Shown here one piece after another: positions 25,791 to 34,282 of a DNA stretch of 64,000 bases. The position numbers and the translations under genes were made by a program. The notes under the pieces were generated by a model. It was given only the letters and a program-made list of their open reading frames with translations, did not search any database and was not told where the DNA came from. Source of the DNA: Agrobacterium vitis (GTDB lineage Bacteria; Pseudomonadota; Alphaproteobacteria; Rhizobiales; Rhizobiaceae); contig NZ_AP023273.1 in the NCBI RefSeq assembly GCF_013426735.1, forward strand, positions 744,001-808,000, read 5' to 3'. Within the stretch, counting starts at the first letter, position 1; every line of letters begins with the position of its first letter.

Positions 25791-26528
25791 TCAAATTTGC
25801 ATTGTAACAAGAAGCGGCAGATGATCTGAGGCCCGCCGTGCCAAAGGTGTATCGATAACCCGTGCTTCAAGGATATTTAATCCACCTGATATTAGAACAT
25901 GATCCAACCGCAGGAATGGAAAGCGAGATGGAAATGTCGGCTTCGACCGACTGAGGCTGTCGGACTTTAGGTTAGCTTTCGTGGCATCGGCCAATCTTGC
26001 CACCAGGAGTTTGAAAGCTTTTGAATTTGGGACAGCATTCAAGTCGGCTGCGACCACAATGGGAGCATCTGCCTCCAGCAAGGGTCCGAGCCATTCCACG
26101 CCCAAAAGCGCCCTTGCCTGCTCTGCTCGCTCACCCGCCCGTAAGCCGAAATGTGTCACGCAGACGTTAACAGCAATTTCTCCAATCGATACCTCTACCA
26201 ACAGCGCGCCCCTTTGCTCACCGCGTGATGGCAACATGCCCTGATGGACGATCCGGGTCGGGAACCTGGTCAAAAGTGCATCGCCATATCGTTCCTCAGC
26301 AATATTCAAGGCGGAATGAAAATGTGATTTCATGGTGAGATAGCCAGCAATCACGTCCGCTTGATCAATTCCTGAGGTTCGGTTTCGTCCGACATCCACT
26401 TCCTGAAGGCAGACAATATCTGCTTCGGTGGTTGCGATCACTTCGGCAATTCTGGCTGGATCAAGTCTTCTGTCTGTGCCGATACAGCTATGAATATTAT
26501 AGGTAAGGAGACGAAATATGGAGCTCAT
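25791..26528 (-). CDS. ybhP: Endonuclease/exonuclease/phosphatase family protein (YbhP-like)
   Basis: A metal-dependent hydrolase of the EEP superfamily, 245 aa. The motifs stand in order: LLTYNIHSCIG near residue 6, VCLQEVD near residue 36, VVAADLNAVPNS near residue 170 and SDHLPLLV at the C-terminus. The start at 26528 gives the normal N-terminus; the longer frame adds a random-looking stretch. Next to ybhN and clsB genes it matches the E. coli ybhP-clsB-ybhN group, so a role in phospholipid metabolism rather than DNA cleavage is likely. Divergent from ybhN, with 64 nt between starts. Confidence 0.85.
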   Translation of the reverse strand: MSSIFRLLTYNIHSCIGTDRRLDPARIAEVIATTEADIVCLQEVDVGRNRTSGIDQADVIAGYLTMKSHFHSALNIAEERYGDALLTRFPTRIVHQGMLPSRGEQRGALLVEVSIGEIAVNVCVTHFGLRAGERAEQARALLGVEWLGPLLEADAPIVVAADLNAVPNSKAFKLLVARLADATKANLKSDSLSRSKPTFPSRFPFLRLDHVLISGGLNILEARVIDTPLARRASDHLPLLVTMQI

Positions 26529-26592
26529 GGCGAGGGAACACCTTAGGCGGGAAATCGTTCCCTGTACGAAGAGCAACCTCGGAACGGATTTG

Positions 26593-27546
26593 ATGCAAAA
26601 GAAGATTTTGTTGAATGGCATTTTCCTTGCTGCGACAGCAATAGCCCTCTGGCTGAGCTACCGGGCGCTGAGCAAATTCTCCCTCAACGATATCGAAATG
26701 TCATTGTCTGCCATCCCTTGGACAGGTTTTGCTCTGTCATTATTTTTTTGTGCCATCTCCTACCTTTGTCTGACTGGCTTCGACTATCTTGGCATTCTCT
26801 ATGCCGGTTCTCGTTTGTCCTGGCGAAAAGCCGCGGTCGCGTCTTTTGTTAGCCTCTCTATCGGACATAATGTCGGCTTGGCGGCGCTGTCCAGCGGTGC
26901 GGTGCGCTATCGGTATTATCGGCGCTGGGGCCTCAAAAACGAGGAAGTCGCCAAAATCATTCTCTTTTGCGGCGCAACCGTCGGAATCGGCTTGATAGGA
27001 TTGGCCGGCATTTGCCTTGCCCTGTTTCCGCAGAGTGCGGCCAAGCTCGGCGGCATGGGGAGTTTCGCTGCGAGGCTGATTGGATTTGCCTGTCTGGCTG
27101 CAATTGGCATCTATCTCGTGGCCTCATCCTGGCTGCGAGGTGAAATACGAATATACAAATGGCGCTTCTCACTGCCAACCCTGCCTATCGCCCTTGCCCA
27201 GGTCGCTGTTGGCATCGCCAATTTCACCGCCGTCGCCGCTTGTCTTTTTTGGTTGGCAAGATCGTCCGCAGGTTTTTTTGAAACGACAACCGCCTATGTC
27301 ATGGCTAACCTCTCGGCGCTGGTTGCCCATGTTCCTGGAGGACTCGGCGTAATGGAAGCGACGATCTCTTTCATCATGGGCAAAGACGCATCGATCGGCG
27401 CGCTCATTGCATTTCGCGTTGTGTATTTTTTCATTCCGCTGGCAATCGGCATCCCGGTCTTTGCCATCAGTGAATGGTATTATTCGCGCCGCGAACGCCG
27501 GGATAATTCCTCGTCAAATGAGACAGTGAAAGCAGCAACTCTTTGA
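26593..27546 (+). CDS. ybhN: YbhN-like integral membrane protein (LPG synthase TM family, UPF0104)
   Basis: Polytopic membrane protein, 317 aa, of the lysylphosphatidylglycerol-synthase transmembrane family. About eight hydrophobic segments. Conserved SIGHNVGLAALSSGAVRYRYYRRWG near residue 94 and LVAHVPGGLGVMEATISFIMG near residue 240 are family hallmarks. I start at the ATG at 26593 (MQKKILL), because the upstream frame overlaps the divergent ybhP start. Members act as flippases or lipid-modifying domains; this one lacks the soluble synthetase domain. Confidence 0.85.
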   Translation: MQKKILLNGIFLAATAIALWLSYRALSKFSLNDIEMSLSAIPWTGFALSLFFCAISYLCLTGFDYLGILYAGSRLSWRKAAVASFVSLSIGHNVGLAALSSGAVRYRYYRRWGLKNEEVAKIILFCGATVGIGLIGLAGICLALFPQSAAKLGGMGSFAARLIGFACLAAIGIYLVASSWLRGEIRIYKWRFSLPTLPIALAQVAVGIANFTAVAACLFWLARSSAGFFETTTAYVMANLSALVAHVPGGLGVMEATISFIMGKDASIGALIAFRVVYFFIPLAIGIPVFAISEWYYSRRERRDNSSSNETVKAATL

Positions 27547-27591
27547 CGATGTCATAGGCTGCATTCATAAGAATACTAAGCCTCGCCATAG

Positions 27592-27625
27592 AAAAAGCTC
27601 TTGTGATTTACAAATCACAAGAGCT
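27592..27625 (-). terminator. Rho-independent terminator of clsB
   Basis: A 14-bp perfect inverted repeat (AGCTCTTGTGATTT and AAATCACAAGAGCT, 27596-27625) with a 2-nt centre lies 25 nt past the clsB stop. On the minus strand it is followed by a T-run (27596-27592), the layout of an intrinsic terminator. Confidence 0.8.
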
Positions 27626-27649
27626 CTCGGTGGGGCTCAAAAATATAAT

Positions 27650-29203
27650 TTAACTGTTGTTGGCAGATATCCGCTGCTGTTGTCCATCGGCCTGGCTCAG
27701 TCCTGACTTCGCCATCGCCATGCGTCGGATTTTCTTGAGAATCGAGAATGGAATAGAAACCAACTGCAACGGCCACCAAGGTGCTTTTGGGTCCACAAGG
27801 CCCGTAGCAAAATGCAAACCTGTTTTGCCGTTCTCGTCACCGACAGGAAAAGTCCGCAGCCCACGCAATCCAACGTTCACTCGATCCAAGGCGCGCACCA
27901 ATGATCCAGCTTCTTGATGGGCTTTTGCCAAATCAGTGCTCGGCAGACCAAGATGCTCACCAAGGAGACCATTTCGCATGTCGGCCAGGATCTGTCGTTC
28001 TTTGTCGCTATGCATTTCGATAGCGACGTCAAGTTCCGTATCAAGGCCCACCGATCTCTGGTTCAGGTTCGACGATCCGACGCGAATGAAAACATCATCG
28101 ATGATGATCAACTTGGCATGGACCAGGACTTCCTCGCACTTAGTATTGCCGCTCTCATCTGGGACAACTGGATAGAAAGCACGAAACCGACCAAATCTAT
28201 CAGCTTGTCTAAGCTTGCGGATCATTCGGTCTCGATTTTCCCCCAGTACTTTTCTCTCGAGAAATCCATGCGAATTCAGGGTCGAAATCAATACGACCTC
28301 AGGACCATCCGGCTCACTCAATCGAGAAGCCAAAAGATCGGCTACATCTTTCGATGCAAAATATTGGCTTTCTATATAGATAAGCTTCTCTGCTCGCGAC
28401 AGGCAGTCAAGGGTCAGTTGTAACGTCTCACGAACGGATGTGCTTCTGCGAATTGCCGGTTCGGTCCGCGCAAAAGCGATGTCACAATTGCTAAATACAT
28501 AGCGTGCAGCCGGCGGAAAAGAATGAGAATAGCAGCGTGGACGCACAAGATCGTCACCTGTCGCCTGCCACCACCGGCGCCTGGCGATTTCAGCCGCTAC
28601 TTCGGCCGCTTCACCATCAACTGTCATTTGCACATCGTGAACCGGCTCATACCGTTCGCCTTTCGGCGTGCAGCGTAAAGGTTGATCGGCGCGGTGTTCA
28701 GGCGTATCCCAGCGCTTGGCAGTCAGATCGATGCCGCCAATAAACGCCAGCGCATCGTCGATAACCACCATTTTCTGATGATGAGAACCTCGAACGGCAT
28801 GCCGCGTATCAAGCCGCAAGTCGATCCTGGGATGCGACTTCAGTTCGGTTTTCCCAAGCATGCGCAGGGATTTTCCAGAATAGATTGGACCCATCGCCCA
28901 GACAAGAATGTGAATGGAGAGCCGGCTATTGTTTTCGACAAGCGAAATAAGGAACTCACCTAATGTGGGTGAAGCTTGATCTTCCGGTATAAGCTGGATG
29001 TCAGGGTTAAAGTCCCAACCGATGATGAATATCTGCTCTTGAGCGCGAGATAGAGAATCCGCAAGTGCGCGAAAATATTGCGCACCATCAATCAAAAATC
29101 CCGCCTTAGAGGCAATACCCGTCTTCCAGGCATTATAGCCTACCCTGATCACCTGATCCGATCCAATGCGGTGATGGCTGCTGGCCTTCTTGAAACCCTG
29201 CAT
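27650..29203 (-). CDS. clsB: Phospholipase D-family protein, cardiolipin synthase B-like
   Basis: Probably makes cardiolipin or transfers phosphatidyl groups at the inner membrane. 517 aa with two HxKxxxxD motifs: HHQKMVVIDD (His142, Lys144, Asp149) and VHAKLIIIDD (His362, Lys364, Asp369), both intact and each followed by the GG/GS-N region (FIGGIDL, RVGSSNLNQRS). No N-terminal transmembrane segments, as in ClsB/ClsC rather than ClsA; a short hydrophobic stretch lies near residue 490. Neighbouring ybhN and ybhP support the assignment. Confidence 0.87.
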   Translation of the reverse strand: MQGFKKASSHHRIGSDQVIRVGYNAWKTGIASKAGFLIDGAQYFRALADSLSRAQEQIFIIGWDFNPDIQLIPEDQASPTLGEFLISLVENNSRLSIHILVWAMGPIYSGKSLRMLGKTELKSHPRIDLRLDTRHAVRGSHHQKMVVIDDALAFIGGIDLTAKRWDTPEHRADQPLRCTPKGERYEPVHDVQMTVDGEAAEVAAEIARRRWWQATGDDLVRPRCYSHSFPPAARYVFSNCDIAFARTEPAIRRSTSVRETLQLTLDCLSRAEKLIYIESQYFASKDVADLLASRLSEPDGPEVVLISTLNSHGFLERKVLGENRDRMIRKLRQADRFGRFRAFYPVVPDESGNTKCEEVLVHAKLIIIDDVFIRVGSSNLNQRSVGLDTELDVAIEMHSDKERQILADMRNGLLGEHLGLPSTDLAKAHQEAGSLVRALDRVNVGLRGLRTFPVGDENGKTGLHFATGLVDPKAPWWPLQLVSIPFSILKKIRRMAMAKSGLSQADGQQQRISANNS

Positions 29204-29485
29204 ATTTCTGTATCCCAGCCGGATGATCGCGTACCCGAATTACGCTTCACTTGCCTGCTGCATAGTTACGGCCGTTGTCACGGTCGGAGTTGTCTACTTA
29301 CGCTTCAGGACCATAAGGTTTCGCGTCATAGGCAAACGCACTGCCGCGATATTTGTTCCACCTCAATGCGCCGAAATTCCAAGCTCAGTGGAGCGAGCCG
29401 CGGAAACCTAAACTTCAAAAGGATGCGACGGAAAGAAAGTCTCTGTCGCATCACCCCATTCAGATTTTCTCAACGACACCCAGCT

Positions 29486-30703
29486 TTAAGATTGGCTACG
29501 CGGCAGGTTTTTCTCGAGCGCTTGCAGCATAGGATAAACGCTGAACTGCCCTTGCTCGGCCTTATCGGTCAATGTCCGGAGATAACCGCCTGCGGAACGA
29601 ATTGCTTCGGCGCGTTCAAGCATGACCGAAACTGTAATTGCGGCGGCCTGTTCACCCATTGCTTGTTTCGCCTTCAACCAGGCATCAGGGGAGATGCCCA
29701 ACATCGTCCTCACAGTGTCAGCCGCCCTGATCAAATCGCTCCATTCAGAAATCCCATCTTTGGCGTAATCGTTGATTTGTGGGCAAAGCGTTTTCAACCT
29801 TTTCAGGCTTACAGCCAATCTGCGTTGGTCGAGGGGAGGTGATACCTGCTCCGCTGTTTTATGTTCATAGCCGCTTTTATCAAATTGTAGTTCTGATTTT
29901 GAATTCTGTTGATGACGCTCATTTTGACGATCATTGCCGCTCATTTCTTCCTCAGAAAGGCTTGAAAGATAATCATTTTCCACCTTTGACAGCAGTGCGC
30001 GCAGCTCCTCTGCGAGAATTTGCATATCGCTGCTGAATTTCATTCTTGTGCGCGTTTTGCAAAAAGACTGATAGCAAAGCAAATAGCTTTCCCAATCCCC
30101 TGCTCGCCCTTCTTCAAGGGCGAGTGTGATTATTTTGGAAATATCACGGGATAGAACAGTAACTTCTCCTCGCAAGGCGCGGAACTGCTTGGCTTCAGCA
30201 CGGGCGCTTTCGGCCGCGCTGTAAATTTCTTCTGCTTTCAGCACAAACGGCGCTAGATCGAAGCCAAATGCATCCTCGACTTCACCAGTTTCATCTCTCC
30301 GGCAATAGCGCTTGCCATTGGCGCTATCACGCCGAAAGATCATGCCTGCATCGACAAGGCATGCCAGGTGCCTGCGTATGGTCGCTGGCGCCATTCCTCT
30401 TGCTCTAAAAGCCAATTCCCGGTTGGATGGAAAGACAATAACCGGTTCCCGGCCATCCAGTTCGCGCTCGGTGGTGAAGCTGACAAGCGCTTCAAGCAAG
30501 CAAATTGTCCGGTCACCCAGACCATAAACAACACGCGCTTCGGTTAAGGCGCGAAGCAATTGCCATTTGTCAGCGCGACCAGAAGAATTTGCGCCTTCGC
30601 TTTGCCGCAGAGCAGCTTGGCGTTCGCCAATGCGTGCTTGTCGCGCTAGGACGCGACCAGACATCCGTCCGCCGCCAAAGGGTGTTGTTGCAGCTCGTTC
30701 CAT
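29486..30703 (-). CDS. repC: Replication initiator RepC of repABC replicon
   Basis: Initiates replication of the replicon at an origin inside its own gene. 405 aa. The N-terminal DNA-binding part (LTEARVVYGLGDRTICLLEALVSF, then FPSNRELAFRARGMAPATIRRHLACLVDAG, residues 51-128) has the winged-helix pattern of RepC. The middle is charged and variable, and the C-terminal domain (ISPDAWLKAKQAMGEQAAAITVSVMLERAE) is conserved in the family. The ATG at 30703 is preceded by GAGGGGAC, 8 nt upstream. It is separated from repB by an unusually long 950 nt, where antisense RNA control is expected. Confidence 0.95.
   Translation of the reverse strand: MERAATTPFGGGRMSGRVLARQARIGERQAALRQSEGANSSGRADKWQLLRALTEARVVYGLGDRTICLLEALVSFTTERELDGREPVIVFPSNRELAFRARGMAPATIRRHLACLVDAGMIFRRDSANGKRYCRRDETGEVEDAFGFDLAPFVLKAEEIYSAAESARAEAKQFRALRGEVTVLSRDISKIITLALEEGRAGDWESYLLCYQSFCKTRTRMKFSSDMQILAEELRALLSKVENDYLSSLSEEEMSGNDRQNERHQQNSKSELQFDKSGYEHKTAEQVSPPLDQRRLAVSLKRLKTLCPQINDYAKDGISEWSDLIRAADTVRTMLGISPDAWLKAKQAMGEQAAAITVSVMLERAEAIRSAGGYLRTLTDKAEQGQFSVYPMLQALEKNLPRSQS
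29855..30040. other. Probable replication origin (oriV) inside repC
   Basis: In repABC replicons the origin lies in an AT-rich stretch within repC. The central part of this gene is clearly richer in A and T than its surroundings and encodes the low-complexity polar segment SGNDRQNERHQQNSKSELQF. Limits are approximate; based on known family organisation and visible composition. Confidence 0.4.
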
Positions 30704-30831
30704 AATGTCGCGTCCCCTCTACAAGGAGACAAGCAGGCCCAAATGACAAACACTGAAACTCAATCAACCCACCATGACGGGTTAACGATCACCGGAAGTG
30801 GATGGACTGAGCCCCGTTCACTCTGTCGGTA

Positions 30832-30930
30832 ATCCATCAATCGACTGCGCAATTCCTGACTTAAGACACATGACCAAGAGAATATTTCGCAGCAGATTGA
30901 AGTGATACGGCATCCTATTGATAAAACGCA
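30832..30930. repeat. Diverged repeat copy A in repB-repC region
   Basis: Matches copy B at 31154-31238: both contain ATCCATCAATCGA-like, GACTTA, CGCAGCAGAT, GCATC and TTGATAAAACGCA blocks in the same order and spacing apart from small indels. Possible duplicated control element or binding site. Confidence 0.6.
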
Positions 30931-31153
30931 GGGATCCCGTCCGCACACGAATTCATTGCTTGGTATCTCAAGGATCCAAGACAATTGAACTCACCACAGT
31001 ATCGACAACCAACTGGTCGTATAAGCGAAATTGACCGTGTCCTGCGCTATAAAGCGAGATTTAAGACCAATCTTATCTCTTATAGAAACCACAGGTTTCC
31101 CACCTGAAATCCGAGGAATTCAGCATATTATGCAACGGTCGATCTAACGCATA

Positions 31154-31238
31154 ACTCCATAAATCGAACCCGACTTACGGAGAAATTGCGCAGCAGATCT
31201 AAAGATTACAGCATCTTATAAGCATTTGATAAAACGCA
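31154..31238. repeat. Diverged repeat copy B in repB-repC region
   Basis: Second copy of the element at 30832-30930, including CGCAGCAGAT (31188-31197) and TTGATAAAACGCA (31226-31238). A third partial motif, TCGATAAAACACA, lies at 31513-31525. Confidence 0.6.
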
Positions 31239-31399
31239 CGACGCCGTAAGCACCGCCACATTGTGGTCGATACTGTTCCATCATTTTGTCTAGGCACCAT
31301 TATGGCCTGACGCTGCTACCAGCGCCGTAAAATCAAGACGCAAAAAGATACATCATGACCCACGAATATGAGGTCATGTCTTGACTTTTGGGGCCAGAA

Positions 31400-31466
31400 G
31401 TGATTCTCTTGAATTGCTACATAGAAGAGGGCTTCCGAAATGGTGACGTTTTGGGGCCTTTTTTCT
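31400..31466 (+). ncRNA. Probable repABC counter-transcribed RNA (incompatibility RNA)
   Basis: repABC units encode a short antisense RNA in the repB-repC gap that represses repC. The plus strand, antisense to the rep transcript, has a G/C-rich imperfect hairpin (GGCTTC at 31431-31436 pairing with GGGGCC at 31453-31458) directly followed by six T, an intrinsic terminator. TTGACT at 31381-31386 is a possible -35 box. Limits and promoter are approximate. Confidence 0.45.
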
Positions 31467-31653
31467 TGTCTCGTATTGCTTCCTTCTCGTTGCACTTTAC
31501 GGCGTCTTGCGTTCGATAAAACACAACGCGCCATAACCCGTTGTAACCTCTGCATAGTGTCCTCTTAAAATCCCTTGGGATTAAAGGGGCATGCAGTAGT
31601 GCTGCAAAAATGCAGGTCTAAAGTATCCAGCAAAAGCCGGATACAAACCCATT

Positions 31654-32736
31654 CTAGTCGTGTTCTCCGTCCAAATAGGCGGCATAAGCCGCCGCCAGAC
31701 GCATTTCGAACTGATCGACAAACCCCGGATTGGCCTCCGCCAGAAATTCAATCTTCAGCCGCCGCCCTTGCCGTCCAATACGGGCGAAGACACGGCCATC
31801 TGGCCCCCTGATGTCCTCAGGTTCTGGTCGCTCCACAGGAGCCTTACCGGACAGCGTATCGAATAGTTTTTGAAACCGCTCATCTGTGGCGGCGATCCGA
31901 AATCCGTCTGTAGACACCAATCCAGCCGCTTTCACCTGCCCCTGCTCGCTCGAAAGCAATTGGCCAAGTGCCATCCATCTCTCGCGACCCGCCTTCGGCG
32001 CTGGTCCAACGGCACGAGCAAAGCGCTCTGGTACGCTTTCCGCGACCTGAATAAGCCGCGACAACTCGCTTTTTTGCACCGAAAGCGCTTCACCGATAAC
32101 TTTTCTATCAAAACCACGATCGGCCAACGCCTTGGCAAACAATGCACGCTCGATGAAGGTGAGATTGCGTCGCTCGGCATTTTCCTTGCCTTGCGCCAGC
32201 ACAAGCTCGTCGTCGCTCAAGGGCCGGATAAGCGCCTTGACCGCGATACCGAGGCGCTTGGCAGCACTTAAGCGGCGGTGACCATAGGCAACCTGATAGC
32301 GGTCGTCATTAAGAGGATGACGCCGCACGAGGATCGGAACCTGCTGGCCACTCTCGCGCATACTGGAAACCAGCGCGATGAAATCGGGATCGTCTCGTTC
32401 CTCATCACTCAGACGATCTGAAACGAAGGACGCATCGATCTTATCCGTAGCAAGGGAAATGACCCTTTCGCCCTCATCAATCGCCTGCCGCAACGCACGC
32501 GCTTCCTCCGCCTCTCTGGTGATGGAGGACAACGTCAATCCCATTGCCTTTATCGCCCCGGAGGCTGCGCGCGCCACAGGCGCTGCGGGGGACTGTTCTT
32601 CAACAGTGTCTGCGCTACGCGGTTCGCCGGACGCCGTTGGTTGCGAAACAGAGGGTTCCGAAGTCTCTGAACTTGCCCCCGATCCTGGATCGGAAAACAG
32701 CGCGCGCAACTCGCTTTTTCGGTTTTTTCCAATCAT
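31654..32736 (-). CDS. repB: Partition protein RepB (ParB family) of repABC replicon
   Basis: Centromere-binding protein that works with RepA to segregate the replicon. 360 aa from the ATG overlapping the repA stop (ATGA). The ParB N-terminal domain shows VPILVRRHPLNDDRYQVAYGHRRLSAAKRL (about residues 133-162) with the GHRRL nucleotide-binding motif, then LTFIERALFAKAL and a helix-turn-helix (RKVIGEALSVQKSELSRLIQ, about 211-230). The C-terminal RepB-specific domain, rich in charged residues, runs to the end. The N-terminal 60 residues are a disordered Ser/Pro/Glu linker, as usual. Confidence 0.95.
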   Translation of the reverse strand: MIGKNRKSELRALFSDPGSGASSETSEPSVSQPTASGEPRSADTVEEQSPAAPVARAASGAIKAMGLTLSSITREAEEARALRQAIDEGERVISLATDKIDASFVSDRLSDEERDDPDFIALVSSMRESGQQVPILVRRHPLNDDRYQVAYGHRRLSAAKRLGIAVKALIRPLSDDELVLAQGKENAERRNLTFIERALFAKALADRGFDRKVIGEALSVQKSELSRLIQVAESVPERFARAVGPAPKAGRERWMALGQLLSSEQGQVKAAGLVSTDGFRIAATDERFQKLFDTLSGKAPVERPEPEDIRGPDGRVFARIGRQGRRLKIEFLAEANPGFVDQFEMRLAAAYAAYLDGEHD

Positions 32737-33989
32737 TCTTTGCGTCCCCACGCCGTGTGGATCAACTGTTCGATTTCGGCATTTACCGATTCCAGCGCTT
32801 CAATCGCACGGTCGTAAGTACCGCGACTGAAATTCTCGCGCCCGACTTCGTAAAGCGTCTGTTTGGTCAATCCGGCATCGGAAATCGCCGTGGATTTGAC
32901 CATCGGAGAGGTCAACACGCGTTCCCCGAACAGCGACCGCAGAAAACCGACAATTTGCGCCTGAGGGCCATCATTCGGCTCAAACCGGGTCACAAGATAG
33001 CGCAGAAAGTCGAAATTCAGCGTGCCGCCCGCTTCACGCACCACCCCGAGAAGATCCGATGTCATGAACAGGAACTGGCTCATGGACGCCACATCCAGCA
33101 TTTGCGGATGCACGGTGACAATCACCGATGTTGATGCACAAAGCGCCGACAATGTCAGATACCCAAGCTGCGGCGGGCAGTCGATGACCACGACATCATA
33201 ATCATCCGCCACGCTGTGCAAGGCATTCTGGACACGGGCGAAAAACAGGCTCTTGGCATCGCCCGTCTTTCGCTCCGCCAAGGCACGCGGCGTCACATGC
33301 TCAAATTCCTGCAATTCCAGATTGCCGGGCAGCAGGTCGAGATTGTGAAAATAGGTCTTGCGGATGATCTCCCGCAACGGCCTGACTTCATCGTCGTAGC
33401 GAATGGCGCCATAAATCGTGTCATTGCCGACCAGATCGAGTTCCGGCTGATAGCCGAACAAAGCCGAAAGCGATGCCTGCGGATCGAGATCGACCGCTAG
33501 AACCCGGTGTCCGGTCATGGCCAGATATTGCGCCAGATGGACGGCCGAGGTGGTTTTACCGGAGCCACCCTTGAAATTTGTCACGGAAATGATCTGCAAA
33601 TGCTCACCACGTTCGGCATCACGCCATTTCACATAGGAACGGGCCTTGGAAACATTGCCTTTTATCATCGCCTGTTCTGCCAGGTAATGGCGTAGAGCGT
33701 CAATATCAGAGAGCGAATAGTAACGGCGCCCCCCTGCCCCAACGACCGGCGCAGGGCCTTCACCGGCTAGCGACAATTGCCGCAAGTAGCCGTCCGAGAC
33801 TCCTACGAGACGTGCCGCCTCTCCAGATGTGAAAGTCCGCAGGGTTTTGCGCGACGATGGCGCAAACAACCGCTCCCGCATGGCCTTCAACTGGGCTGAA
33901 AGGGCGCGCGCGTCTTCGGCAATGGTCTCATCGGCGGGGCGCAAATTCGTCTCCTGTTGTTCAGTCGCCGTGCTGGACGCAACCGCCAT
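32733..33989 (-). CDS. repA: Partition ATPase RepA (ParA family) of repABC replicon
   Basis: ParA-type ATPase that segregates the replicon and represses the repABC promoter. 418 aa. N-terminal MerR-like DNA-binding region (FTSGEAARLVGVSDGYLRQLS, near 53-73), deviant Walker A FKGGSGKTT (139-147), Walker B VVVIDCPPQLGYL and the switch region. Two ATGs lie at 33995 and 33989; GGGAGA is 1 nt from the first and 7 nt from the second, so I use 33989. First gene of the operon; eutC ends about 290 nt upstream on the same strand. Confidence 0.95.
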   Translation of the reverse strand: MAVASSTATEQQETNLRPADETIAEDARALSAQLKAMRERLFAPSSRKTLRTFTSGEAARLVGVSDGYLRQLSLAGEGPAPVVGAGGRRYYSLSDIDALRHYLAEQAMIKGNVSKARSYVKWRDAERGEHLQIISVTNFKGGSGKTTSAVHLAQYLAMTGHRVLAVDLDPQASLSALFGYQPELDLVGNDTIYGAIRYDDEVRPLREIIRKTYFHNLDLLPGNLELQEFEHVTPRALAERKTGDAKSLFFARVQNALHSVADDYDVVVIDCPPQLGYLTLSALCASTSVIVTVHPQMLDVASMSQFLFMTSDLLGVVREAGGTLNFDFLRYLVTRFEPNDGPQAQIVGFLRSLFGERVLTSPMVKSTAISDAGLTKQTLYEVGRENFSRGTYDRAIEALESVNAEIEQLIHTAWGRKE

Positions 33990-34282
33990 GTTCATTCTCC
34001 CGATAAAGCGCCGGCCCTAGCTTCGAACGATTCGACCATTCCACGCTTGCATCCGCCTAAACTTTCGTCACCGCGCAAACTGACTGATTCTTTTCTGAAA
34101 TGATATACGCGTCAGCGGAAAATTAACAGCATACACAGCTTGTTACGGCAACAGAAGGCATATCAAGCATTTCATCGTAAATGTGCCGCATACAGCGAGT
34201 CGCGTCAAGTCCGCCCCTGACGCTCAAGAAAAGCTGGGCTAATCAAAGTGCTCAGAGATTAAAATTATTTTTTATCAGTTAT

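Larger units (their letters stand above)
30704..31653. other. Enlarged repB-repC intergenic region
   Basis: 950 nt without a credible gene between repB and repC. It contains a probable antisense RNA gene near repB, two diverged copies of an approximately 90-nt element and three copies of a TGATAAAACGCA-like motif. A 79-codon minus-strand frame (31316-31555) overlaps the antisense RNA and is not considered a gene. Confidence 0.7.

Noticed and set aside
29078..29485. Plus-strand frame through the clsB-repC gap
   Set aside because: Runs antisense into both neighbouring genes; nothing protein-like in the gap itself.
31316..31555. 79-codon minus-strand frame between repB and repC
   Set aside because: Overlaps the probable antisense RNA and its terminator; no convincing ribosome-binding site.
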